A DNA stretch of 64,000 nt from Kribbella aluminosa (GTDB lineage: Bacteria; Actinomycetota; Actinomycetes; Propionibacteriales; Kribbellaceae), in the NCBI RefSeq assembly GCF_017876295.1, contig NZ_JAGINT010000001.1, positions 2,852,001-2,916,000 of the forward strand, written 5' to 3'. Positions 18,007 through 25,198 of the stretch are shown here, in pieces. The translations under genes and the position numbers were made by a program. How positions within the stretch are numbered: position 1 is the stretch's first letter; every line of letters starts with the position of its first letter. The notes beneath the pieces are model-generated. The model searched no databases. It was given only the letters and a program-made list of their open reading frames with translations, and was not told the origin of the DNA.

Positions 18007-18483
18007 TCAGTCGAAGTACAAGGTGGCGCCGGGATCGAGGTAGTGCTCGATCCGGCGGCGCATCGTGGGGTTCATCTGCAGCGTGGTGAGTTCGGCCTGT
18101 GGAATCCAGCGGACGCGTGTGCTTTCGCTGCTGGGCGTGGGGGTGCCGCCTGTGGCGCGGCCGCGGAGGAGGATTGAGAACTCCTGGCGAGCTTCGCCGT
18201 TGCTTGTGTACAGGATGATGTGTTTCGGGTCGGTGTAGATCCCGAGGACGTCGAGGATCTCGCAGTCGATGCCGGTCTCTTCCTTGGTTTCGCGTACGCC
18301 GGCCCGGGACATGGATTCGCCGAGATCGATTGCCCCGCCGGGGAGAGCCCAGTTGCCGTTGTCGGAGCGTTCGATCATCAGGATCTCGCCGACATCGTTC
18401 TCGATCACGACGTTGACCGACGGCACCATGCTGTTCGCGGCCGGCGCGTCCGGATCGTCGTAGTAGTCGATTCGCCTTCCCAT
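18007..18483 (-). CDS. Nudix hydrolase
   Basis: The 158-residue protein has a complete Nudix box from Gly50 to Ile72 (GAIDLGE, then REtkEETGI), matching GX5EX7REUXEEXGU. The ATG at 18483 forms an ATGA overlap with the XRE-DUF5919 gene before it, which fixes the start over a longer upstream frame. It hydrolyses a nucleoside diphosphate derivative; substrate unknown. In the actinomycete element pSAM2 a Nudix protein (Pif) gives immunity to redundant transfer, so a similar role is possible. Confidence 0.88.
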   Translation of the reverse strand: MGRRIDYYDDPDAPAANSMVPSVNVVIENDVGEILMIERSDNGNWALPGGAIDLGESMSRAGVRETKEETGIDCEILDVLGIYTDPKHIILYTSNGEARQEFSILLRGRATGGTPTPSSESTRVRWIPQAELTTLQMNPTMRRRIEHYLDPGATLYFD

Positions 18484-19226
18484 CACGACTCCGTCATCGG
18501 GGTTGAGTTGTCCCACACCCGCTCGAAACTCTCCAGATAGTGGCCTGCCAGCTCGCCGCCGGGAATCTTGCGTAAGTGCCACAGTGGCGCCTGCGCGGCA
18601 GGCAGTCCGTAGATGTGGGTGTTGACGAACAGCCGATCATCCGCGCGATAGATGGAGTTGTAGAGCACCGTGCGGTGCAGCCGGAACTCGATTCCGGGCG
18701 CAGCCACGAGTCCGCGATAGAGAACCTGTACGTTGCGGATCTTGGCGGCGAGCGCGTCGCCGATGCCCTCTTCCTCGCCGCGTTCTGCGACATTCGCATC
18801 GTCCGGATCGCCCAGAAGAATCCGGACTCGGGCGCCGGACTTGGCCTTCTTGCGGAGAATCCGTTGGAGTCCGCTGTCCTCAGCCAGGAACAGGCCGGCG
18901 TACACCAGGATGCCAATCTCGGCGTCACCTGACTCGAACAACTGCCGCCATTCGTCGGCGGGAACGTCGGCGCGGTGCGGGTAGACGCGCACGAGCTCGC
19001 TCTCGGCGAGGGCTGCGGCCCGATCCCGAGTAAGAGCGTCCGGCCACAGATATGACTCGTCTCTGGCCAATCGAGTTGCCAAGCGGTGGCGGTTGCGCGG
19101 GAAGGGGACGATGTCCCCGGCTACCCAGCGTTCGACGGACTTGACGTTGACGCCGAGCTCATCTGCCAGTGCATGATGTGTCAGCCCGTGTTCCACCATC
19201 GCGGCTCGCAGTCGTTCGTTAGGCAC
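18483..19226 (-). CDS. XRE-type regulator with DUF5919 sensor domain (paralogue)
   Basis: A 247-residue protein with N-terminal HTH (HHALADELGVNVKSVERWV) and C-terminal DUF5919-like domain (VRILLGDPDDANV, RLHRTVLYNSIYRADDRLF), parallel to the protein at 16644-17375. The GTG at 19226 is chosen because the HTH starts right after it and because operator repeats end 15 bp upstream, as for the paralogue. It is coupled to the Nudix gene by an ATGA overlap. Probably represses itself and the divergent gene at 19335. Confidence 0.8.
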   Translation of the reverse strand: MPNERLRAAMVEHGLTHHALADELGVNVKSVERWVAGDIVPFPRNRHRLATRLARDESYLWPDALTRDRAAALAESELVRVYPHRADVPADEWRQLFESGDAEIGILVYAGLFLAEDSGLQRILRKKAKSGARVRILLGDPDDANVAERGEEEGIGDALAAKIRNVQVLYRGLVAAPGIEFRLHRTVLYNSIYRADDRLFVNTHIYGLPAAQAPLWHLRKIPGGELAGHYLESFERVWDNSTPMTES

Positions 19227-19240
19227 GAAACCTAATCTAA

Positions 19241-19287
19241 GACATTTGAGGACATCTTGAGGGATCCAAGACATCCTGGAGATGTCT
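19241..19287. promoter_or_regulatory. Operator-like repeats between divergent regulators
   Basis: Tandem 10-bp units GACATTTGAG and GACATCTTGA at 19241-19260, then an inverted repeat AGACATC-CTGGA-GATGTCT at 19269-19287. The GACATYT core equals that at 16564-16618 before the paralogous regulator. The site lies between the start codons of the minus-strand regulator and the plus-strand gene, so both may be controlled from here. Confidence 0.7.
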
Positions 19288-19334
19288 CGCGATGCCGTGA
19301 CGCTGTCCGGGGCGCGGCGAGCATCCTTGCATGT

Positions 19335-20753
19335 ATGAAGAAGGATGCCAGGCGGCCCAACGTCCTGCTCCGCCAGGCCCGTGGCCGGATGACACAAGGC
19401 GAGTTGGCTGACCTGGTGAGTGCAGAGATCTACCGCGCCACCGGCGAGGAGGTCCTCATCACCGCGAAGGCCATCTCCGACTGGGAGTGCGGCTGGTACA
19501 CCTGGCCGTCAGCTGTGGCTCGGCACGCTCTGTGCCGGGTGCTCCATAAACCCGATTCTGCTGCCCTCGGGTTCTTCTACAAGAGACACGTCAGCGCGCA
19601 ACCGGTGCCAGAACCGCTCTCCATTCTTGATCTGGTGGCCGGTGGCTCGTCCTCAGTAGGGTCGAACGCCCTGCGACTTCCCGCTGGCCGGTCGTACGCC
19701 GGAGTGGATGTCGGAGCTCACTACTGTGAGGTGAAGCTGCCGGGGGAGGGTTGGCTGATGGTCGACCCAGGGCCGGATGCGGTGCTGAACCGTCCGGACC
19801 GTCGTTCGCTCGTCGTAGTTGTTGACGACGAGCATCGGCACTACGTGGCGGACGGACGTCGGTTCGTCGACCGCGCTGGGCGCCGTACCGGCCCGCAGCC
19901 CATCTCGTCGGCGATGGTTCTCGACGACCTGACGGCTGGCGTCATCTGGGCAGCGACGAATACGGACGTCGCATTGCTCGCGGACGATGCACGGCTGGCG
20001 AGCAGCCAGTCACGGCTGGCACACTACGAACGGCGCCGTACGTCCGACGTGCCCCTGACTGAGGTGCCGGCGCTGAGTCCAGTTGCCGGCCACTGGCTCG
20101 GGTCTCGGTTCTGCGCCCGGCACGTCAGCCGCAACCTTGATCGGTTGTCGGGTCAGCCGTTCTTCTGGACCCGGGAGAGCAGGGGCGAGGAGGCGGCGTC
20201 GTGGCTGCTGTGGCGGCACAAGTTCGAGTACCTCCGGCGTACGTCGCGGTGGTTCCCGGGAATGCGCCGTGGCTTCTGCATCTCGGGGACGGATGTCGCG
20301 GACTCGCCGACGTACGAGCGAGTGCTACTGCTGCTCGCGGTCGCGTTGATGGAGGCGTTCGGGATCACGGTGGTGCTGAGCTCGGAGCCTGAGCACGCCG
20401 ACGTCGAGGGATTCGTGCTGGGCAATGAGGCAATCGTCGCGAACTGGCTCGGTGGCTCAGGACTCTGGTACGTCGATGCGAGCGCGCCGCCGTCGCGCCG
20501 GTCGGTGTTCCGCGACGTCGCCAGCGAGGTCTCCACAGCGTGCGTGGTCGCCGGGCAGACGGCGAAACGTCGGCTGGAGGCGACCGCGAGCTATCTGAAC
20601 GTCTCGTGGCCGTGGTTCCAGAGACGTTGCGAGGAGCTCACGACAGCAGGAGTCGACGACCTGGCTCATCCACGTAGTCGACTGCTGTCGACGCAGGGCC
20701 TGAACACCGCGATTCGGTACGTTGCCTACATCGACGATCTGCAAAGGAGCTGA
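19335..20753 (+). CDS. XRE-like transcriptional regulator, 472 residues
   Basis: The N-terminus (MKKDARRPNVLLRQARGRMT) opens a helix-turn-helix of the type found in long actinobacterial regulators (TQGELADLVS... ITAKAISDWECG), residues about 10-75. The rest, about 400 residues, has no domain that I can name. No Shine-Dalgarno precedes the ATG at 19335, so the message may be leaderless. It is divergent from an XRE-DUF5919/Nudix pair and shares its operator region. The downstream PPC-domain gene starts 3 bases after the stop. Confidence 0.75.
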   Translation: MKKDARRPNVLLRQARGRMTQGELADLVSAEIYRATGEEVLITAKAISDWECGWYTWPSAVARHALCRVLHKPDSAALGFFYKRHVSAQPVPEPLSILDLVAGGSSSVGSNALRLPAGRSYAGVDVGAHYCEVKLPGEGWLMVDPGPDAVLNRPDRRSLVVVVDDEHRHYVADGRRFVDRAGRRTGPQPISSAMVLDDLTAGVIWAATNTDVALLADDARLASSQSRLAHYERRRTSDVPLTEVPALSPVAGHWLGSRFCARHVSRNLDRLSGQPFFWTRESRGEEAASWLLWRHKFEYLRRTSRWFPGMRRGFCISGTDVADSPTYERVLLLLAVALMEAFGITVVLSSEPEHADVEGFVLGNEAIVANWLGGSGLWYVDASAPPSRRSVFRDVASEVSTACVVAGQTAKRRLEATASYLNVSWPWFQRRCEELTTAGVDDLAHPRSRLLSTQGLNTAIRYVAYIDDLQRS

Positions 20754-20755
20754 GC

Positions 20756-21214
20756 TTGCGCGCCGCTGAACTGACGATGGGCCGGACGTTCGCCGTCCAT
20801 TTCGACCACGGTGACGACTTCTACCCGGTGCTGGCCGAGTTCTGCGCGCAGTACGGCGTACGGCAGGGCTTCATCCCGATGTTCATCGCCGGCCTGCGCG
20901 ACGTCCAACTCGTCGGCACCTGCGAAAAGCTCGAGGACCCCAACGCCCCGGTGTGGAGCGCCGTACATCTCGAGAACGTCGAAGCGATCGGTGGTGGCTC
21001 CCTCGCGTACGACGAGGCGTCCGGTACTGTCCTGCCCCACATCCACGTGTCTGTTGGTCTGAAGGCCCATTCGGCGACGGCTCACACCAGCCATCTTCTC
21101 GGCGCTAGGATCCAGTTTCTGACCGAGATGTATCTGGTTGAAGTGACCGCTCCAGCTTTCTCGCGTCCTCGCGATCCAGGTCTGTACAACCTGCCGTTGC
21201 TCGCGTTCGACTAG
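20756..21214 (+). CDS. PPC/DUF296-domain protein
   Basis: The 152-residue protein fits the PPC (PCC) fold: an N-terminal strand with FDHGDDFYPVL, a GxxxG-like helix, then LPHIHVSVG whose His pair plus a later His (TSHLLG) form the usual zinc site, and an EMYL end strand. The start is TTG at 20756 with AAAGGAG 7 nt upstream, inside the end of the previous gene, so it is coupled. Family members bind DNA or act as small trimeric enzymes/regulators; the role here is unknown. Confidence 0.75.
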   Translation: MRAAELTMGRTFAVHFDHGDDFYPVLAEFCAQYGVRQGFIPMFIAGLRDVQLVGTCEKLEDPNAPVWSAVHLENVEAIGGGSLAYDEASGTVLPHIHVSVGLKAHSATAHTSHLLGARIQFLTEMYLVEVTAPAFSRPRDPGLYNLPLLAFD

Positions 21215-21272
21215 AGTCCGGGATCTTCTCAGCCGGGTTCAGACGCGGGTCGAACCTGATGAGTCTCGTCTC

Positions 21273-22178
21273 ATGGGTACCAGCGAGGCGAACAGGTTTC
21301 GGGTGACTGTTGATGATCTCCGCAGAGCTGTCGATGCGGACGTCCGTCGGAACTGGTCTGATCGGCAGTGGATGCGGTGGCTGGAGGCGTCTGCGATGCT
21401 GCGTGGCCAGTCGTTCAGGAACGTTGTGCTGATCAAGTTGCAGTTGCCGGATGCCGTGTGGGTGGAGGGGCGGCAGGGATGGCAACGCAGGGGGCGCCGT
21501 GTTGTGCGTGGCGCGTCTGGAATCAGGATCGTTGCGCCGACAGCGGACTTCGATCGTCATGCCGGTCCGGTGCAGGGCCACGGCGTCGCGACGGTCTGGG
21601 ACGTGAGTCAGACCGATGGCGCGCAGATTGTCCGTTCCTCGCTCGGGCCGGTCGTCAGCGTACGGCCGAGGAACGTCTTTGCGGGGCTGGCGCAGGTTGC
21701 GGCTGCTGCGGGATACAGCGTCGAACAGGGATCGTTGTCGGCGGACATGCGTGGGGGAGGCACCGATCGCCGGCGCCGGCGGATTGTTGTCCCTGGCGAG
21801 TTTGACGACCCGGTGGTGGCGCTGAGACTGGCTCACGAGCTGGCTCACCTGCGGATGCACAAGCTGTCTCGTGATTCGGGCTGTCATGGTCTGGTCCGAT
21901 TGGAGGCTGCGTCGGTTGCGTACACGCTGCTCGCGCGATTCGGCGTCGTACCAGGCGGAGTGTCAACGGACCTCATACCCAGCGTCTCGGGAATGGTCGG
22001 CAGATCCCCCGCAGCACGACTTGTTGAGACGTTGGGTGGTCGAGTTGTCGCCGTTGCGGGACGCCTGATCGATGCCGCCGAGCGGCACATCCCAACTTCC
22101 GAGATGCGCCTCGATAGAGCCGGGTCGAAGTCGATCGACCTAGACGCCGAGACCAGGCAGCCTGATCTCGGCTTGTAG
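21273..22178 (+). CDS. ArdC-like HExxH protein (paralogue)
   Basis: A 301-residue protein with the same plan as 13848-14801: an N-terminal ArdC-like region (FRNVVLIKLQLPDAV, then a GRRVVRG segment) and a peptidase motif LAHELAHLRMH (His188, Glu189, His192) followed by a probable third ligand Glu211 in RLEAASVAY. Both keep the metal ligands, so both could be active. Having two diverged copies in one element suggests different targets. It ends 20 bp from the convergent integrase gene. Confidence 0.75.
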   Translation: MGTSEANRFRVTVDDLRRAVDADVRRNWSDRQWMRWLEASAMLRGQSFRNVVLIKLQLPDAVWVEGRQGWQRRGRRVVRGASGIRIVAPTADFDRHAGPVQGHGVATVWDVSQTDGAQIVRSSLGPVVSVRPRNVFAGLAQVAAAAGYSVEQGSLSADMRGGGTDRRRRRIVVPGEFDDPVVALRLAHELAHLRMHKLSRDSGCHGLVRLEAASVAYTLLARFGVVPGGVSTDLIPSVSGMVGRSPAARLVETLGGRVVAVAGRLIDAAERHIPTSEMRLDRAGSKSIDLDAETRQPDLGL

Positions 22179-22197
22179 GTCCTGCCGCCGCCGCGGT

Positions 22198-23178
22198 TCA
22201 GAGGAGATCGGGGTCTTCGAAGGCTTGTTCAAGGGCTTGGGCGGCGGCTGGGTTGGCGGCTCGGCGGCCGAGGTAGACGTCTTGGGTGATGGAGACCTTG
22301 GCCTGGCCGAGTTGGTCTGCGATCTGGCGTGCGGTGTGGCCTGCTTCGTCGAGGGCGGTGGCGGTGGTTTTGCGGAGGGCGTGGGAGCGGATCCAGGCGA
22401 GTTTGTCGGATTCGGTGGGTTGGGTGGCGTCGTGGAGTTGGGCTTGTAGGGCATGGTGGTGGTCGAGTTTGATGCCGCACGTCGCGACGAGGGTTGCGAT
22501 GAGCTGGTGGTCGACTTTGGCGGTGCGGAGGGCGCGGCGGGTGTTGGAGGGGTCGCGGAAGCCGCCGAGGGTGTCGGCGAAGATGGGGTCGTCGAAGCGG
22601 ATGCCGGCGGCATGTCTGGTGCGGATCATCGAGCCGGCCCAGAGGGGGAGGTGGAGCAGGCGGTTGCCTGCTCGGGACTTGGTGTTCTTGCGGATCAGGC
22701 CCTCGCCTTTGACTCGTGCGATGGTGTGGGTGATCGCGACGGTGCCGGCTTCGAGGTCGACTTGGGACCAGACGACGGCGAGGGCTTCGCCGATGCGGAG
22801 TTCGCCGAGGGCGGGGCGGATGTGGTTCTTGAGGGCGCCTTGGTAGTTGTCGAGGGTGGTGGGTGATCGTCTGCCGTCGGCGACAGCTTCCTTGAACTTG
22901 CGTTCGTACAGGTCGATGAGGTCGTTGATCTTGTGCATCGCGGTCAGTTCGCCGGCGTGCTTGCCGGTCCTGGCGCGGTCCTGGAGCTTCTTCAGCAGGG
23001 CTCGCTCGGACGCCGTCTTGGTCTTACCGAACGCGGACACCGGGCGCACGCGGCCGTCGTGGTCGCGGAATCTGGCTTGCGACTTGTGTTTCACGACCTT
23101 GCCGTTGTCGTCGGTCTGTACGGCCCAGGTTGCGATCTCGCCCCAGGTACCGAGGGGTAGTGGTGGCCTCGCCATATC
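22198..23178 (-). CDS. int: Tyrosine recombinase/integrase, probably internally deleted
   Basis: A 326-residue tyrosine recombinase. The C-terminal catalytic half shows RIGEALAVVWSQVDL (Arg I), SHALRKTTATALDEAG (HxxR), and LGQAKVSITQDVYLGR with the nucleophile Tyr; the usual His of the LGH motif is Gln. The N-terminal domain stops at NHIRPALGELRIGE and joins directly to the catalytic domain, where relatives have over 100 extra residues. The start at 23178 (MARPPLPLG) is favoured over 23280. It sits beside the att-like tRNA remnant, in the right place for an element integrase, but may be inactive. Confidence 0.8.
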   Translation of the reverse strand, partial: DMARPPLPLGTWGEIATWAVQTDDNGKVVKHKSQARFRDHDGRVRPVSAFGKTKTASERALLKKLQDRARTGKHAGELTAMHKINDLIDLYERKFKEAVADGRRSPTTLDNYQGALKNHIRPALGELRIGEALAVVWSQVDLEAGTVAITHTIARVKGEGLIRKNTKSRAGNRLLHLPLWAGSMIRTRHAAGIRFDDPIFADTLGGFRDPSNTRRALRTAKVDHQLIATLVATCGIKLDHHHALQAQLHDATQPTESDKLAWIRSHALRKTTATALDEAGHTARQIADQLGQAKVSITQDVYLGRRAANPAAAQALEQAFEDPDLL

Positions 23179-23386
23179 AAGCCCCAACCGGTGGAGTGGT
23201 TGGAGGCTCAACGCTGGCCGGGGCCTCGAATCCGCGAGGTCGGCAGCGATGCCAACTGTTGTGATGTGACGCACAGTCACGATCAGATGAGGGCCGAGAC
23301 AGCAGCTTCGATGGAGTGTGCGCAGGTCGGCTCGGCACCGAGACTCGGGACAGTGGTGCGTAAGTGGTGCGCGCCGGACATGAAGG

Positions 23387-23418
23387 AGCCCAGGGCACTT
23401 GCGTGACCTGGGCTTTTG
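23387..23418. terminator. Rho-independent-like terminator
   Basis: Perfect 8-bp stem AGCCCAGG (23387-23394) with CCTGGGCT (23407-23414), 12-nt loop, followed by TTT on the plus strand. It stands between the integrase and the attachment site and could block read-through into either. Confidence 0.65.
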
Positions 23419-23475
23419 TGCGCCGCCAGGTGTGCGCCGCCAGGGACTCGAACCCCGAACCCGCTGAATTCCAGC
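23418..23475 (-). other. att: Attachment site: tRNA 3'-end remnant with tandem 13-mer
   Basis: On the minus strand the stretch ending near 23433 reads as a TpsiC arm (GGGGTTCGAGTCCC) followed by a 3' acceptor strand GGCGGCGCA, the 3' end of a tRNA gene. No matching 5' acceptor (GCGCCGC-like) or anticodon arm lies upstream, so the gene is not complete. GTGCGCCGCCAGG occurs twice, at 23418-23430 and 23432-23444. Beside a tyrosine integrase this is the expected attL/attR form. The partner site was not found in the window. Confidence 0.65.
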
Positions 23476-23831
23476 TGAGACCGATTATCACTTGTCAATG
23501 TTGCTCGGGGTCCGTTACAGGTAACGGATTCCGCAGCCGCATGTTGCGCGTAAGTTCTCATCGGCAACCATTCTGTCGCGCTGATTGAGGTGCGTAAAGA
23601 GGTGCGTTGCCGGTTGGTCGCGCTGTTTGCGGACCTGTCGAAGAAGGGCGTCCCGGCGTCCGTGGGGTGACCTGTTGTCCAGGTCCACCGAGCGTTATCT
23701 GGATCCCAGTGCATGGCGCGTGCCTCGCCGCTGATGGGTGGGTCGGGGAAGGCGCTGATCACCGCGACCGCATCGGCGAAGCTGGCTGGGTAGCCGATGG
23801 CGGCTGGGCCTCGACGTCGTAGCCATGCCGT

Positions 23832-24360
23832 GTCTACGCCCCGGACGTTGATCCCGATGCGTTCGTCGCGGCCGGCGCCACTGTGGTCGGCGACGTCCTG
23901 ATCGGAGCCCGTGCCGGCATCTGGTACGGCGCGGTCCTGTGCGGCGACGGTGACCGGATAGAGATTGGTGCCGGAAGCAACGTTCAGGACAACTGCACAT
24001 TGCATACCGACCCCGGCTTCCCGCCTCGGCCTGGAACCGGCGTGACGATCGGGCAGCAGCCGTGCTGCACGGCTGCCGGATCGGCGACAACTCGCTTGTC
24101 GATGCTGATGACGGCGTACAAGGCCGCCGGTCCGGGGATGGGCGCCGTCGTGATGAACCGCGCCGCGATCGGCCCGGAGTCGATGATCGCCGCTGGAACG
24201 GTCGTGCTCGAAGGCACGCCGGTTCCCGCGCGGTCGTTGATCGCAGGTGTCCGTGCGACGGTACGCCGTACGCTCAGCGACGACGAAGTCGCGCGGCCGG
24301 CGCCACAGCGCACAAACCTACGAAACTCTCCGCCTCCGCCATGCCGCTGCACGCGCGTGA
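23832..24360 (+). pseudogene. Gamma-carbonic-anhydrase-like pseudogene
   Basis: Left-handed beta-helix (hexapeptide) repeats are clear but spread over three frames: ATVVGDVLIGARAGIWYGAV and IGAGSNVQDNCTLHTDPGFP in one frame, VLHGCRIGDNSLV in another, then MGAVVMNRAAIGPESMIAAG back in the first, and HSAQTYETLRLRHAAARA with a stop at 24360 in a third. A short insertion lies near 24105-24140. No start codon is evident at the 5' end. The gene is dead, lying just outside the element's att site. Confidence 0.75.
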
Positions 24361-24500
24361 ATGAGCGGCACTTGCACCTACCGCGGTCCTGGGCTGCGCA
24401 GGGTGAGCTGGTCAACTGGAGGCTGGCAGGGCCTAACCTCAAGTCCGAGGAGTTCGTGTCCGGAGCAGGACGATCGGCGGCTCCGCTCGGGTGCTGTGGG

Positions 24501-25100
24501 TCAGGGTTGCTCGTTCAGCAGGGCAGTTGCGCGTGTCTTGGGGACTCCCAGGAGCAGCAGGCTTGTGATTGTCGCGGCTCGGACGCCGAGGGTCCCGTTC
24601 GACCGGTCGCTGTCCGCGATGGTGAACACGGCGCCGTAGGCAAGCTGGCTCAGAATGCCTGCCGGCAGATGCTGTGCGAACACATCGCTGTCCTGGCCTC
24701 GTTGCACGAGGTCGGAGAGGAGATTGTCGAGTGGTCCGAGCAGGCCGTGGATCGCCTCGCCGTACTCGCCGCGGCGCAGCGCCAGCAGCACTCGGTACCG
24801 GTGCGCCACCGGCCAGATGCGGGCGACGAATTCGACCCACGTCGCGTCCGCCTCCGCCCCGGAGGCGTTGATTTCGGTGAGTACGGCTGTCATTTCGGTG
24901 ACGGCCCGTTCCGTGAGTGTCCGAACCAGGTCGAGGCGCGAGGGGAAATGTCCATAGACGGTACGCCGGACGACGCCGGCCGCGGAGGCGATGTCGCCCA
25001 TTCCGGCGTCGGGGTTCTCTCCCAGGACAGCGAGGGCGACGTCCAGAATGCGATTGCGTGTCTCGGTCATCGAGCGCGCGCGGGAGGACTCGGTGGACAC
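24501..25100 (-). CDS. TetR-family repressor
   Basis: A 199-residue TetR protein: the N-terminal HTH (IASAAGVVRRTVYGHFPSRLDLV, about residues 40-62) is typical and is followed by a helical ligand domain. The start is taken at GTG 25100; ATG 25070 is possible. It is divergent from the epoxide hydrolase gene, and two 18-bp palindromes fill the gap, so it most likely represses both genes and is released by an epoxide or aromatic ligand (inference). Confidence 0.85.
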   Translation of the reverse strand: MSTESSRARSMTETRNRILDVALAVLGENPDAGMGDIASAAGVVRRTVYGHFPSRLDLVRTLTERAVTEMTAVLTEINASGAEADATWVEFVARIWPVAHRYRVLLALRRGEYGEAIHGLLGPLDNLLSDLVQRGQDSDVFAQHLPAGILSQLAYGAVFTIADSDRSNGTLGVRAATITSLLLLGVPKTRATALLNEQP

Positions 25101-25110
25101 GACATCATCA

Positions 25111-25155
25111 TTGCACACTGGTGTGCAATGAAGTAGATTGCACACCAGTGTGCAG
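25111..25155. promoter_or_regulatory. Double palindromic TetR operator
   Basis: TTGCACACTGGTGTGCAA at 25111-25128 is a perfect 18-bp palindrome; a second copy, TTGCACACCAGTGTGCAG at 25138-25155, differs at the centre and last base. Centre-to-centre spacing is 27 bp. The site covers the short gap between the tetR start and the epoxide hydrolase leader. Confidence 0.85.
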
Positions 25156-25198
25156 CGAAGGGAGTTGCGCTGTGCTTCGAAGTTCAGGAGAACAGGTC

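Noticed and set aside
12161..23178. Functional conjugative element (AICE)
   Set aside because: No FtsK/TraB-like transfer ATPase, no RepSA-like or relaxase gene in the stretch; only accessory genes, xis and int are present.
23418..23520. Complete tRNA gene
   Set aside because: Only the TpsiC arm and 3' acceptor strand fit; no 5' acceptor strand or anticodon arm pairs upstream.
23512..23527. Inverted repeat CCGTTAC-AG-GTAACGG as an att core or terminator
   Set aside because: Too short and without T-tract or link to the tRNA remnant; could be chance.
23883..25136. 417-codon plus-strand open frame
   Set aside because: Starts in the gamma-carbonic-anhydrase pseudogene and runs through the antisense of tetR; not a real single protein.
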